A stretch of DNA of 20,703 nt from the NCBI GenBank assembly GCA_021793055.1, contig JAJYTL010000019.1:1-20703 (forward strand), given 5' to 3'. The first letter of the stretch is position 1. Every line of letters starts with the position of its first letter. The DNA comes from Pseudomonadota bacterium. Its GTDB lineage: Bacteria; Pseudomonadota; Alphaproteobacteria; Ferrovibrionales; Ferrovibrionaceae. The notes beneath the pieces were generated by a model. It was not told where the DNA came from. It saw only the letters and a list, made by a program, of their open reading frames with translations, and made no database searches. The position numbers and the translations under genes were made by a program. Below are positions 1-7,778 of this stretch, piece after piece.

Positions 1-558
1 GAAGACAAAATCGCCGCGGCGCATGTCGATCATCACCACGCCGGCGATAGCATCGCCGGATGGTGTCTTGATCAGGTCAACGGCACGATGTTCTTCAAGT
101 CGGCAGATGCCGCGCGCCCAAACCTGGTCGGACAGGCTGTTTATGATCTCAATGCCGGTGAGGTCGCCCTTATGCACCGTGCGATCGAACGTCTGCCCGG
201 CGAAGGCCTTCTGGTGAACTGTACCGTCCGGGTTACGATCGAAGAAACAGCCAAATTCGGCCTCAAGCTCGCGTACCCGCACTTGCGCGCCGGTAACGAG
301 AAGCCAGGCGAGGTCCTGATTGTTGAGCCAGGCGCCGCCTTTGATCGTATCCATGAAATGACGCTCGACTGAATCGCCGGCCGCGAGCGCGACGTTATAT
401 CCCCCCTGGACCATTCGGGTACAGCCGCACTTGCCGAGCAATCCCTTAACCGCCACGGTGATTTTGGCATCCGGCGCCGCCTTTTGCGCGTGAAGCGCGG
501 CGAACAGCCCGGCACCGCCGCTGCCAAGAATCAGGATGTCGGTTTGGACCCGTCTCAT
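1..558 (-). CDS. Succinate dehydrogenase/fumarate reductase-like flavoprotein subunit (partial, C-terminus beyond window)
   Basis: This is the N-terminal 186 residues of an FAD-binding dehydrogenase that should oxidise a succinate-like acid, or reduce a fumarate-like acid, with the iron-sulfur and cytochrome subunits encoded earlier in the same operon. The dinucleotide-binding motif DILILGSGGAGLFAA is at residues 7-21, followed by GKCGCTRMVQGGYNVAL (about 42-58) and the family's KGGAWLNNQ stretch (about 74-82). Canonical SdhA/FrdA has a histidine that binds FAD covalently five residues before the QGG motif; here that position is Cys46, which resembles the TfrA-like branch and suggests non-covalent FAD. 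The ATG at 558 overlaps the TGA of the upstream fumarase beta gene in ATGA, supporting this start and coupled translation. The catalytic arginine and substrate-binding residues lie outside the window, so the substrate cannot be read from what is visible. Confidence 0.85.
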   Translation of the reverse strand, partial: MRRVQTDILILGSGGAGLFAALHAQKAAPDAKITVAVKGLLGKCGCTRMVQGGYNVALAAGDSVERHFMDTIKGGAWLNNQDLAWLLVTGAQVRVRELEAEFGCFFDRNPDGTVHQKAFAGQTFDRTVHKGDLTGIEIINSLSDQVWARGICRLEEHRAVDLIKTPSGDAIAGVVMIDMRRGDFVF

Positions 559-1166
559 GAACGGACTCCGAGACGGGCGAGGACTTCGGCACGGCGCGCG
601 TTGGCCACGGCCTGAACGCGCTCGTAAAGGCTTTCGCCATGGGCGTCCATGCCGACAAGAAGCGGTCCGAATCCGTTTATACGGAAGCGCCACAGGCACT
701 CGGGATCGAGATCGACGAAATCGACATCCTCGATCGCCTCGATCCACGTCGTCTCAAGCGCCGCAGTGCCGCCGATCACGGCTAGGTAGGCGCCACCGAT
801 CTCAGTGAAAGCCGCCTTCGATGCATCGCCGAGCCCGCCCTTGCCGATGATCAGCCTCACCCCCTCTTCCGCCATCAGCGGCCGGGTAAAGCGCTCCATG
901 CGGGCGCTCGTCGTCGTGCCGATGCAAACCGGCGCGAAGCCTGCGGGATTTTCCGGCGACAGCTCGACCTTGCGCACATTGGGTGCCGTGTGGATGACCG
1001 CGTGGCCGCGTAAATCAAACTGTGTCTTGCGTTTGCGGTCGAACATCGCGATTTGGGTCGCATCGCGAATGCCGAAAAGCGCGCCGTCCAATGTCACGGT
1101 ATCGCCGACATGAAGCGCGCGGGCGGTTGCCTCGTTGATCGGAGGAACGAGATGGTGATGGATCAT
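555..1166 (-). CDS. Class I fumarate hydratase / L-tartrate dehydratase beta subunit
   Basis: This 203-residue protein matches the C-terminal (beta) half of class I iron-sulfur hydro-lyases, the FumA C-terminal domain or TtdB. The family catalyses reversible hydration of fumarate-type double bonds or dehydration of tartrate. Visible family features are VGDTVTLDGALFGIRDA near the N-terminus, TTTSARMERF in the middle, the conserved KGG (IIGKGGLGDAS), and an IGGTAAL segment followed by WIEAIEDVDFVDLDPECLWRF. The length is usual for the separate beta subunit. The alpha gene ends (TAG) only three bases upstream, and the TGA overlaps the start of the flavoprotein gene. The operon position next to an SDH-like enzyme suggests it hydrates that enzyme's unsaturated product. 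Fumarase, tartrate dehydratase or a relative acting on a substituted fumarate cannot be told apart by eye. Confidence 0.9.
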   Translation of the reverse strand: MIHHHLVPPINEATARALHVGDTVTLDGALFGIRDATQIAMFDRKRKTQFDLRGHAVIHTAPNVRKVELSPENPAGFAPVCIGTTTSARMERFTRPLMAEEGVRLIIGKGGLGDASKAAFTEIGGAYLAVIGGTAALETTWIEAIEDVDFVDLDPECLWRFRINGFGPLLVGMDAHGESLYERVQAVANARRAEVLARLGVRS

Positions 1167-1169
1167 GGC

Positions 1170-2045
1170 CTAGAACCCGAAACGGATGCCTTCGAGCGCG
1201 ATTGTCACCGTCGCCCGGCGCGCTGAATGGCATTGAATGTTGACCGCGACCGGGTTCAGCGTGATATGGGTCGCGGCGGTTTCCACGTGCACGGCAAAGG
1301 CGGTCGAATCACCGCCAAGCCCCTGCGCGCCGATGCCGAGCGCGTTGACTGCGACCGAAAGCTCGGATTCGAGCCTCGCCCCTTCCGGATCGTCGCAGAC
1401 GCTGCCCAAGGGCCGCGTCGCCGCCACCTTGGCGAGGTGCATGCAAAGGTCCGAGGTGCCACCGACGCCGACGCCGACGATGGTCGGCGGACAGACTTTG
1501 CCACCGGCCTCCATCACCTTGTCGATGACGAAGGTCTTGATGCCATCGATACCCTCGGCCGGGATGCACATCTTGAGAAACGAGCCGTTTTCCGAGCCGC
1601 TGCCCTTCGGAATCATCTCGATCGTGAGCGCATTCTCCTGCTCAGAGAAATCGATGTTGATCACCGGTACCCGCCGGCCGCAGGACGTCTGCTCGTTGAT
1701 GCGGGTGAGCGGGTGAACCACCGAAGAGCGAAGCGGATGCCCACGCGTCGCCGCTTCGCATCCACGTGCGATAGCTGCCTTGAGGGCGACGCCGTCCACC
1801 TCGACCCCGCGGCCGATCACGACGTTGTAAATCGGAACGCCGGTATCCTGGCACAAGAGGTTGTTTGTGCGCTCCGCAATCGCGATATTTTCCACCATGG
1901 TCGCGAGAACGGAGCGCCCCGTCGCGTCGCCTTCGTTTGCCGAAAGGCGCGAGAATCCCAATTTAATGTCATCGGGAAGGAGCTTCAGCGCACGGATGTA
2001 GAGAAGTTTCGCGACATCTTCAATGGTGGCAGGATCGACTTTCAT
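1170..2045 (-). CDS. Class I fumarate hydratase / L-tartrate dehydratase alpha subunit
   Basis: This 291-residue alpha subunit of a [4Fe-4S] hydro-lyase (TtdA/FumA N-terminal type) pairs with the beta subunit encoded next. The likely cluster ligands are Cys65 (in LLCQDTG), Cys185 (KVCPPTIVG) and Cys272 (NIQCHSARRA), with spacing close to that of characterised class I fumarases. The substrate-side stretch SSVVHPLTRINEQT and the glycine-rich VGVGGTSD are also present. The start is taken at the ATG at 2045, not the GTG at 2060: it overlaps the permease stop codon in ATGA and has a GGGGGA Shine-Dalgarno stretch about eight bases upstream. It ends in TAG, showing that amber is an ordinary stop codon here. 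The enzyme would be oxygen-sensitive and cytoplasmic. The exact substrate is not determined. Confidence 0.9.
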   Translation of the reverse strand: MKVDPATIEDVAKLLYIRALKLLPDDIKLGFSRLSANEGDATGRSVLATMVENIAIAERTNNLLCQDTGVPIYNVVIGRGVEVDGVALKAAIARGCEAATRGHPLRSSVVHPLTRINEQTSCGRRVPVINIDFSEQENALTIEMIPKGSGSENGSFLKMCIPAEGIDGIKTFVIDKVMEAGGKVCPPTIVGVGVGGTSDLCMHLAKVAATRPLGSVCDDPEGARLESELSVAVNALGIGAQGLGGDSTAFAVHVETAATHITLNPVAVNIQCHSARRATVTIALEGIRFGF

Positions 2046-2932
2046 TTCTGCATCCCCCACTTGCGCACTGTGTGGACCTCGATCGTACGGAAGATCAGAT
2101 TCTCGACGCCCAATCCGATCAAAATGATCGCCGAAAGACCTGCGAAGACATAGGCCGTTTCAAGCTCGTTGCCGTTCTTGAATATGAACCAACCAAGCCC
2201 GCCGCTCCCGGAATTCACGCCGAACACGAGTTCAGCCGCGATCAGAGTACGCCAAGCGAAGGCCCAAGAGACCTTGAGCCCGGTGAGGATAGAGGGGAAG
2301 GCGGCAGGCACCAGAATCCTCAGAACGTAGCGCCAGCCCCGCAGGCCACAATTCCGTCCTGTCATGCGCAAGGCGTCGCTAACCGCAAGAAAGCCTGACT
2401 GCGTCGCCAAGGCCAAGGGCCAGAGAACCGCATGGATCAGGACGAAAACGAGGCTCGGCATGCCGAGGCCGAACCACAAAAGCGCAAGCGGCAGAATAGC
2501 AATCGCCGGTAGTGGGTTGAACATCGCCGTCAAGGTTGCAAGCACGTCGTTGCCGATTCGGGTGGAGACGGCAAAGCCGGTCATCACCGCAGCAACGCCG
2601 ACACCGGCGGCGTAGCCGACTATGAGGACCTTGACCGAATACCAGGTCCTGATCAGCAATTCACCGCTGACGGTGGCCTTCCAAAAAGCTTCCGCCGTGG
2701 CGGAAAAGGTCGGCAGCATCAGGGGATCATTGAGCGGCATGGCATAAGCCTGCCACGCAACGGCGATGGCGATGAGCACGAGTGTCCGACGAAGGGGGGT
2801 GATATTGGCGATCTGCTCCCAAAACGATAGCGGACGCGCCACTTCACCAACATCGCCAGATTTCACGTGCTCATTGATGAATTCCGGTCGGACCGGCGGC
2901 AGGGCAGCAAATCGTACCTCAGAGATCGACAT
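2042..2932 (-). CDS. NitT/TauT-family ABC transporter permease
   Basis: This 296-residue inner-membrane permease of the SsuC/TauC/NrtB type would form the channel of an importer with the ATPase and periplasmic protein encoded upstream. After a roughly 45-residue cytoplasmic tail come about six hydrophobic segments, such as TLVLIAIAVAWQAYAM, VLIVGYAAGVGVAAVMTGF, LPAIAILPLALLWFGLG and AYVFAGLSAIILIGLG. The EAA-type loop that docks the ATPase is around DALRMTGRNCGLRGWRYVLR. The gene overlaps the end of the ATPase gene by 14 bases, and its TGA overlaps the fumarase alpha start, so the transporter and hydratase are translationally linked. The family imports sulfonates, nitrate, cyanate and some aromatic acids; the ligand is not readable from the permease. 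Confidence 0.92.
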   Translation of the reverse strand: MSISEVRFAALPPVRPEFINEHVKSGDVGEVARPLSFWEQIANITPLRRTLVLIAIAVAWQAYAMPLNDPLMLPTFSATAEAFWKATVSGELLIRTWYSVKVLIVGYAAGVGVAAVMTGFAVSTRIGNDVLATLTAMFNPLPAIAILPLALLWFGLGMPSLVFVLIHAVLWPLALATQSGFLAVSDALRMTGRNCGLRGWRYVLRILVPAAFPSILTGLKVSWAFAWRTLIAAELVFGVNSGSGGLGWFIFKNGNELETAYVFAGLSAIILIGLGVENLIFRTIEVHTVRKWGMQK

Positions 2933-3740
2933 CGGTCTCCTCCTTCATGTCCGACCCATTTTCGAACAGCATGGCGTGGATGCGCCCGTACATCGTCTGG
3001 AATTCCCTGCCTCCTTGGCTCGCGAAGTCATATTCGTGAACATTAAGTTCAGCCTTGACTCGGCCTGGGTGTGGCGTCAGCACCAAAATCCTGCTGCCGA
3101 TCACGATCGCCTCTTCAATCGAATGAGTGACGAAGAGCACCGTGAAGTGCAGTTCCTGCCACATCTGCAGGAGCTCTTCCTGCATTTTCCGCCGGGTCAG
3201 AGCGTCAAGTGCGGCGAACGGTTCATCCATCAGGAGAATATCCGGTTCCATGGCAAGCGCACGGGCGATCGCCACCCGTTGCTTCATGCCTCCCGAAAGC
3301 ATGTGTGGATAGACATCGACAAAGGATTCGAGATTGACCTTGGTGATATAGGAGCGGGCCCGCTCGTCGGCGAGTTTCCGGCCGCATGTGCCGCTCGCTA
3401 GCAACGGAAACATCACGTTCTCTTTCACCGTCTTCCACGGCAGCAACTGGTCGAACTCTTGGAACACCATCATGCGGTCGGGGCCCGGCCGCTCCACCGG
3501 CCGCCCTTTCAGCGCCACACCACCCTCAACCGGTGTAATAAATCCGCCGACGCATTTCAGCAAACTCGACTTGCCGCAACCGGACGGCCCGAGAACGACG
3601 AAGCGATCGCCCTGATATACCTGGAAATCGACACGATAAGTTGCGGTAATCAGATGATCGGGCGTCTTGTACTGCAACGTCACGCCCTTAGCTTCCAGAA
3701 GAGGAGCGACGGCGGGCTGAGCGCCCGCCGTCGCTGGCAT
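2919..3740 (-). CDS. NitT/TauT-family ABC transporter ATP-binding protein
   Basis: This ATPase of the SsuB/TauB/NrtC class energises the importer. Numbered from the ATG at 3740 (273 residues), it shows Walker A GPSGCGKSS (51-59), Q-loop VFQEFDQLLPW (92-102), signature LSGGMKQR (148-155), Walker B ILLMDEP (168-174), a D-loop ALDALT and the switch histidine in FVTHSIEEA. The start is uncertain. The frame stays open to a GTG at 3806, which would overlap the binding-protein gene by 49 bases, and GTG codons at 3755 and 3749 are also possible. The ATG at 3740 is preferred because it gives the family's usual length and follows GGGAG, although that spacing is short. The roughly 17-residue N-terminal tail before the first core strand is unremarkable. 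Confidence 0.9.
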   Translation of the reverse strand: MPATAGAQPAVAPLLEAKGVTLQYKTPDHLITATYRVDFQVYQGDRFVVLGPSGCGKSSLLKCVGGFITPVEGGVALKGRPVERPGPDRMMVFQEFDQLLPWKTVKENVMFPLLASGTCGRKLADERARSYITKVNLESFVDVYPHMLSGGMKQRVAIARALAMEPDILLMDEPFAALDALTRRKMQEELLQMWQELHFTVLFVTHSIEEAIVIGSRILVLTPHPGRVKAELNVHEYDFASQGGREFQTMYGRIHAMLFENGSDMKEETDVDL

Positions 3741-3757
3741 CTCTCCCACGGACACGT

Positions 3758-4783
3758 TCAGCTGCCCGGGAGGTTGTCGATCTGCGGAAAGAAGAGTTCT
3801 TTCCACGATTTCGGCTTCGTCTTGATCAGGCCCACCTTGGCCATAAAGTCGGCGTATTTCATGACGTGCTTCGGCACGATCGTATAGGCCAAGCCTGGTT
3901 TGTGGATGATGCCGTTCACGAATGCGAATGACAGTTTCGAATGCTCTTGTTCAATATAGATCTTCGCTGCCGCGGCTTTGTGAGCGTTAATGAAGGTCGT
4001 CGCCTCGCGAAGCGCGGTCAGGAAGGCGTTGTATACCTTGGGATTCGCGCGTTCGAACTTGGCTGTAGTCCAAACGCAATTGAAGGTCGCCGGGCCGCCC
4101 AGCACGTTGTAGGAATTAAGCACCAGATGAACCCCCTTGTGCTCTAGCTCCTCGTACTGGAAGGGTGGGCTCGACAGATGGGCGTCTATCTCCGAATGGC
4201 GCGAAAGCATTGCCGCCATGCCTTCCGGGTGGCTCATCGACACGGTCAAGGAATCTAGCTTATCGTAATGCTTGAAGCCCCAAACCTTGGCCGCCGCCAT
4301 TTCGAGGGTCACCGCCTGAACCGAGACCTTGACCGCCGGCAAGGCGATGCGGTCCTTCGTCGTGAAGTCCTTGATCGATTTCACCTTGGGGTTCGTCGTG
4401 GTGAGGAAGAGCGGCATCGTGTTCAGACAAGCGACACCGTGAACATTATAATTGCCATGTGTGCGCGACCAAACGGTGATCAACGGCCCCACCCCGCCCG
4501 ATGGAAACGTGAGGGTACCTGAAAGCAACGCTGCGTTCATGGCCGCTCCGTTGCTAAAGTGCAGCCAGTTAACCTTGAGGTTCTTGACGCCTTCCTTCGC
4601 CGCCGCCTTCTGGATCAACTGATCATGCTCCATGACGACAAGCGGCAAATAGCTGATGCCGTATTGCGTCGCGACGGTAATCTCGCTCACTTCGGCTTGC
4701 GCATGGCCCGGCACTCCGGTAAGGGCCAGAGCTCCGGCAAATAAGCCGAGAATCACAACACCACGTCGGATTTTCAATAACAT
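3758..4783 (-). CDS. NitT/TauT-family ABC transporter periplasmic substrate-binding protein
   Basis: This 341-residue secreted binding protein of the SsuA/TauA/NMT1 class delivers the substrate to the permease. Residues 1-30 form a signal peptide: charged MLLKIRR, hydrophobic VVILGLFAGALALTG, and cleavage after HAQA. The mature protein begins with EVSEITVATQYGISYLPLVV, typical of this fold, and contains the ligand-site-like FSNGAAMNAALLSGTLTFPSGGVGP. A good Shine-Dalgarno, GGGAGGAAG, precedes the ATG. It is the first gene of the transporter trio and is separated from the upstream cytochrome gene by a short spacer. Homologues bind taurine, alkanesulfonates, nitrate, pyrimidine precursors or aromatic acids. 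A sulfonate fits the operon, but this is inference. Confidence 0.9.
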   Translation of the reverse strand: MLLKIRRGVVILGLFAGALALTGVPGHAQAEVSEITVATQYGISYLPLVVMEHDQLIQKAAAKEGVKNLKVNWLHFSNGAAMNAALLSGTLTFPSGGVGPLITVWSRTHGNYNVHGVACLNTMPLFLTTTNPKVKSIKDFTTKDRIALPAVKVSVQAVTLEMAAAKVWGFKHYDKLDSLTVSMSHPEGMAAMLSRHSEIDAHLSSPPFQYEELEHKGVHLVLNSYNVLGGPATFNCVWTTAKFERANPKVYNAFLTALREATTFINAHKAAAAKIYIEQEHSKLSFAFVNGIIHKPGLAYTIVPKHVMKYADFMAKVGLIKTKPKSWKELFFPQIDNLPGS

Positions 4784-4837
4784 TGGCTTCCTCCCATTGT
4801 TATAAGCGCCGGCGGCTGCCCGGTGCTCCCGTTCTGC

Positions 4838-5182
4838 CTATGTCAGGTTGAGCATAAAAACAAGCGCCACCCCCAAACTTACGCCGCCCGAGATGGCGAT
4901 TGCCGTTTTCTGCCAATTGTGCCACGGCAGGAATTCGAGTACGAGAACGCGCAAGCCGCCAGTCAGATGCAGCGCAAGCAGCAGCACAAGCCCTGCTTCC
5001 GCGTACTCCACCAGTGGCTGGTGCGCCCAAACCAGGAAACCATTGAGGCTTTTCGCCGCGAGCGCGAGAACCCAGAAGTGCACGGGCAAAAACAGCGCAA
5101 GCGCAACCCCGCTGATGCGGTGCAGCATGAAGGCCCAATAATTCGAGTGGTTTCGCGCATGAAAGCGCGAGGCCGCGAACAT
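4838..5182 (-). CDS. Succinate dehydrogenase/fumarate reductase-like cytochrome b membrane subunit (second)
   Basis: This 114-residue integral membrane protein should anchor the dehydrogenase and pass electrons between quinone and the iron-sulfur subunit. It has three hydrophobic segments and the family's paired motifs: SNYWAFMLHRISGVALALFLPVHFWV in the first helix, with histidines on either side of ISG, and LLLALHLTGGLRVL in the second, an H-x3-G-x-R heme/quinone-site pattern. The ATG at 5182 overlaps the TGA of the preceding membrane-subunit gene by one base (TGATG). The frame is open further upstream to 5281, but that extension lies wholly inside the neighbouring gene and is rejected. Which of the two membrane proteins corresponds to SdhC and which to SdhD is not certain. 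Confidence 0.82.
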   Translation of the reverse strand: MFAASRFHARNHSNYWAFMLHRISGVALALFLPVHFWVLALAAKSLNGFLVWAHQPLVEYAEAGLVLLLALHLTGGLRVLVLEFLPWHNWQKTAIAISGGVSLGVALVFMLNLT

Positions 5183-5526
5183 CAGACGCCCGCCGTGAGC
5201 AAAAGGACGGCGTGTGCGCCAAGAGCGAAGAGAAGCAGGGCGAACGCGACCGCCGCAACGTTTAGCGAGCGGCCGCGCCAAGCCGTCATCTCCGCGATAA
5301 CCGCGCGTAGGCCGATCGGAGCGTGAACGGCGGCAGCAGCCACGAAAACGAAATAAAACGTGGCGAAGAGGAGGTTATCGTGCAACCGGCTTATGATCGC
5401 AGCCGCTGAAAACCCGACGTGAGCTGCATAGATGATGGTGCCGAGATGCACCACGACGGCAACTCCCAGGATGCCGGCACTGATCCGCTGGGCAAGCCAG
5501 AGCCGCGCTTCCCCGGCGCGGCTCAT
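5182..5526 (-). CDS. Succinate dehydrogenase/fumarate reductase-like cytochrome b membrane subunit (first)
   Basis: This 114-residue, three-helix membrane protein is the partner of the next gene product in a two-subunit membrane anchor. The first helix region LWLAQRISAGILGVAVVVHLG carries the QR-x-S-x-G motif and a candidate heme-ligand histidine. The second carries FVAAAAVHAPIGLRAVIAEM, again H-x3-G-x-R. The start at 5526 overlaps the iron-sulfur subunit stop codon in ATGA, whereas the open frame back to 5607 would be buried in that gene. Both small subunits share the same motif layout, which suggests an old duplication or a di-heme anchor. The electron partner would be membrane quinone. Confidence 0.82.
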   Translation of the reverse strand: MSRAGEARLWLAQRISAGILGVAVVVHLGTIIYAAHVGFSAAAIISRLHDNLLFATFYFVFVAAAAVHAPIGLRAVIAEMTAWRGRSLNVAAVAFALLLFALGAHAVLLLTAGV

Positions 5527-6251
5527 GATCCACCTCGCCACAGGGCGGCAGCAGCCCGGCGCTTCAAACCGGCGATGCTGGCCGCCGGGTTGAGATGCTT
5601 CGGGCAATGGCGGGTGCAGTTCTGCTGGCTATGGCAAGCATGGCAGCCTGCATCGCCGGCTACGGCCGCAATCCGTTCGGCACCGGCACCGTCGCGCGCG
5701 TCGTTGACAAGCGTCCAGGCACGGTTCAGCGCCGCCGGACCGAGATATTCCGGCCGCCATCCGACCACGTCGCATCCGGCATAGCAGACACCGCAACCGA
5801 TACATTCGATCGCCGCATCGGCCGCGCGCCGCGCCGCGTGATCCGGCGGAATGTGGGCGAAATTATCGGTTGCCCCGGGTGTCGGTACAAAGGCACCGCC
5901 CGCAGTCGTCCATTTCTCGAAGAAAACGCTCATGTCGCAGACAAGATCCTTGATCACCGGCAGATGAGAGAGCGGCGCAATCGCAATGCGGTTGCCCTGC
6001 GCCACCTCCGCGATTCGCGTGCGGCAGGTCCAACGCGGAACTCCGTTCACCGTCATGGCGCAGGAGCCGCACATGCCGACCCGACAGGCAAAACGATAGC
6101 TTACGCTCGCGTCGATATGGCGCTGCACGTAGGTAACGACGTCGAGCACCGTTTGCCGCTCGCGGCAAGGCACCTGGTAGGACGCGAAACGCCCTTCTTC
6201 CGTACCCCGCCAGAGTGACAGTTCCCAGGTCTGCAGCACCCGACTATCCAC
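5523..6251 (-). CDS. Succinate dehydrogenase/fumarate reductase-like iron-sulfur subunit
   Basis: This 242-residue electron-transfer subunit carries all three expected clusters. The [2Fe-2S] ligands are Cys56, Cys61, Cys64 and Cys76 (CRVGMCGSC and, later, RWTC). The [4Fe-4S] ligands are Cys150, Cys153, Cys156 and Cys216 (CIGCGVC and CPKHLNP). The [3Fe-4S] ligands are Cys160, Cys206 and Cys212. These positions almost match the numbering of Escherichia coli SdhB. Translation appears to begin at GTG 6251, about 12 bases after the lyase gene ends, with a GAGG stretch upstream. The two membrane-anchor genes follow directly, but the matching flavoprotein gene lies about 5 kb further down the operon, beyond the transporter and hydratase genes, which is an unusual split. 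Confidence 0.92.
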   Translation of the reverse strand: MDSRVLQTWELSLWRGTEEGRFASYQVPCRERQTVLDVVTYVQRHIDASVSYRFACRVGMCGSCAMTVNGVPRWTCRTRIAEVAQGNRIAIAPLSHLPVIKDLVCDMSVFFEKWTTAGGAFVPTPGATDNFAHIPPDHAARRAADAAIECIGCGVCYAGCDVVGWRPEYLGPAALNRAWTLVNDARDGAGAERIAAVAGDAGCHACHSQQNCTRHCPKHLNPAASIAGLKRRAAAALWRGGS

Positions 6252-6263
6252 CGTTTCGCCGCC

Positions 6264-7460
6264 TCACGCGCTGCGGTAAAGCTTTGTCAGCACGAATTCG
6301 CGATGGCCAAGGGATTCGGCCGCCGTGAGCCGGCCGTTGCAGGTCCGGAGCATGATATCGATCAATGCGTTACCTGCCTGATTCAGGTTCATCTCGCGGC
6401 GCAAGATACCCGAGACGTCGAGATCGATATGTTCGCTCATGGTGCGGGCCGTGCGCGGATTCGCGGTCAGTTTAATCACCGGCTCGATCGGATTGCCGAT
6501 GATGTTGCCCTGGCCGGTCGGGAAGAGATGCACCACCGCCCCCGAAGCAGCCTGCAAGGTGACGCATTCGGCCGCAGCCGAGGAGGTATCCATGAAATAG
6601 AGGCCGGGTCCTTTAGTGGGCGCCACCGCCGGCTCGAGCACGTCGATGTATTTCGCCTTGTGGCCAATCTTCGCCAGGTTGCCGAAAGCCTTTTCCTCGA
6701 TCGTCGTCAGGCCGCCCGCGATATTACCCTTCGTCGGCTGCGATTCCGAAAGATCGTTGGTCTTGTTCTCATTGATGAAATCGTTATAGGCATTCCAGGT
6801 CGCTAGAAACTTCTTCGCCACCTCAGGCGTCGCCGCGCGGCTCGCGCAGACCTGCTCAGCGCCGGTGATTTCCGAAGTTTCGCCAAAGCACGTGGTCGCG
6901 CCCATGGCGTCGACCTTGTCGATCAGGTTGCCGACCGTCGGGCAGGAGCCAAGGCCCGAGGTGGTGTCCGATTCACCGCATTTGACCGATATGTAGAGCT
7001 CGTTCAAGGCGCATTCCTCGCGCTGCTTTTCGCTCGCCCATTGCAAGAAATCCTTGGCGCGACGCGACGCCGCGGCGATGGTCGCAATATCGCCGTTGCC
7101 CTCGATCGAGAAGCCCTCGACCGGCTTGCCGGTCTTCGCGATACCGTCGACAACCCGCTTGGTCCATCCAGGCTCAATGCCGATGACCACCGCCGCGGCG
7201 ACATTCGGGTTGCTGCCAGTGCCGATCAGCGTGCGGAAGTGAAGTTCGAGATCGGCACCGAACTGAAGTCGTCCGTAAGGATGGGGGATTGCAAGCGCAC
7301 CCTTGATGTTGTTCGCCACAGCCTCGGCCGCGGCGTTTGAAAGATCGTCAAGCGGAAGAATGATGACGTGATTGCGAATCCCGACGTTGCCCTTTTCCCT
7401 CCGATAGCCGAAAAACGTCGGCACCGCCCGCCGCGATCCGTGTGACTGCCGCTTTGCCAT
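6264..7460 (-). CDS. UxaA-family lyase/hydrolase large subunit, (2R)-sulfolactate sulfo-lyase beta (SuyB)-like
   Basis: This protein of about 398 residues belongs to the C-terminal catalytic family of altronate and galactarate dehydratases, which includes SuyB of sulfolactate sulfo-lyase. These enzymes eliminate water or sulfite from hydroxy acids using a metal. Visible family stretches include GIRNHVIILPLDDLSNAA near the N-terminus, VAAAVVIGIEPGWTKRVVDGI, KCGESDTTSGLGSCPTVGN (the core glycine- and cysteine-rich block), SESQPTKGNIAGGLTTIEEKA, FPTGQGNIIGNPIEPV and the C-terminal HREFVLTKLYRSA. The ATG at 7460 follows the small-subunit TAG by two bases; a GTG at 7469 is less likely. The separate small SAF subunit and the TauT-type importer in the operon favour a Suy-like role. 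An altronate-dehydratase-like activity on a sugar acid remains possible. Confidence 0.82.
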   Translation of the reverse strand: MAKRQSHGSRRAVPTFFGYRREKGNVGIRNHVIILPLDDLSNAAAEAVANNIKGALAIPHPYGRLQFGADLELHFRTLIGTGSNPNVAAAVVIGIEPGWTKRVVDGIAKTGKPVEGFSIEGNGDIATIAAASRRAKDFLQWASEKQREECALNELYISVKCGESDTTSGLGSCPTVGNLIDKVDAMGATTCFGETSEITGAEQVCASRAATPEVAKKFLATWNAYNDFINENKTNDLSESQPTKGNIAGGLTTIEEKAFGNLAKIGHKAKYIDVLEPAVAPTKGPGLYFMDTSSAAAECVTLQAASGAVVHLFPTGQGNIIGNPIEPVIKLTANPRTARTMSEHIDLDVSGILRREMNLNQAGNALIDIMLRTCNGRLTAAESLGHREFVLTKLYRSA

Positions 7461-7462
7461 CG

Positions 7463-7747
7463 CTACCACCTTTTTGTCTTCATGTTATGGACGTGAACGT
7501 GCTGGCCCTTGGCGATCGCCGCGACCGTGCGGCCGACATCATGGCCGTATTTCAAAACCGTTTCGTCCTTCTTGATGTTACGCAGTGCGATCTTGTGCCC
7601 GAGGGGAATCGCATCCACGGCGCGGAGGGCGATGGTCTCATCGCCGTCCATCATCCATCCGGTCAGCCGCTGGCCGGCCTTGATGCCCTCAACTACGACG
7701 ACGCCGACGGTATCGGTCTTGTTGTGAACGAGAAAATGCGGGGTCAT
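7463..7747 (-). CDS. UxaA/SAF-domain small subunit, sulfolactate sulfo-lyase alpha (SuyA)-like
   Basis: This 94-residue SAF-domain protein is the small partner of the large lyase subunit encoded next. It begins MTPHFLVHNKTDTVGVVVVE and ends HVHVHNMKTKRW, both typical of the N-terminal domain of altronate dehydratase and of SuyA. The middle carries AIPLGHKIALRNIKKDETVLKYGHDVG, also family-like. It is the first gene of the long minus-strand operon, with AAGGAC upstream of its ATG and a probable promoter and operator in the spacer shared with the divergent GntR gene. It ends in TAG immediately before the large-subunit start, so the two products are probably made together. The substrate (sulfolactate, a sulfomalate-like acid or a sugar acid) is not fixed by sequence. 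Confidence 0.82.
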   Translation of the reverse strand: MTPHFLVHNKTDTVGVVVVEGIKAGQRLTGWMMDGDETIALRAVDAIPLGHKIALRNIKKDETVLKYGHDVGRTVAAIAKGQHVHVHNMKTKRW

Positions 7748-7778
7748 GCCTGTTGTCCTTATCGTTAGCCAAATGACG

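Noticed and set aside
1227..2153. 308-codon plus-strand open frame opposite the fumarase alpha gene
   Set aside because: It is a compositional shadow; the minus-strand frame has clear family motifs and overlapping starts and stops with its neighbours.
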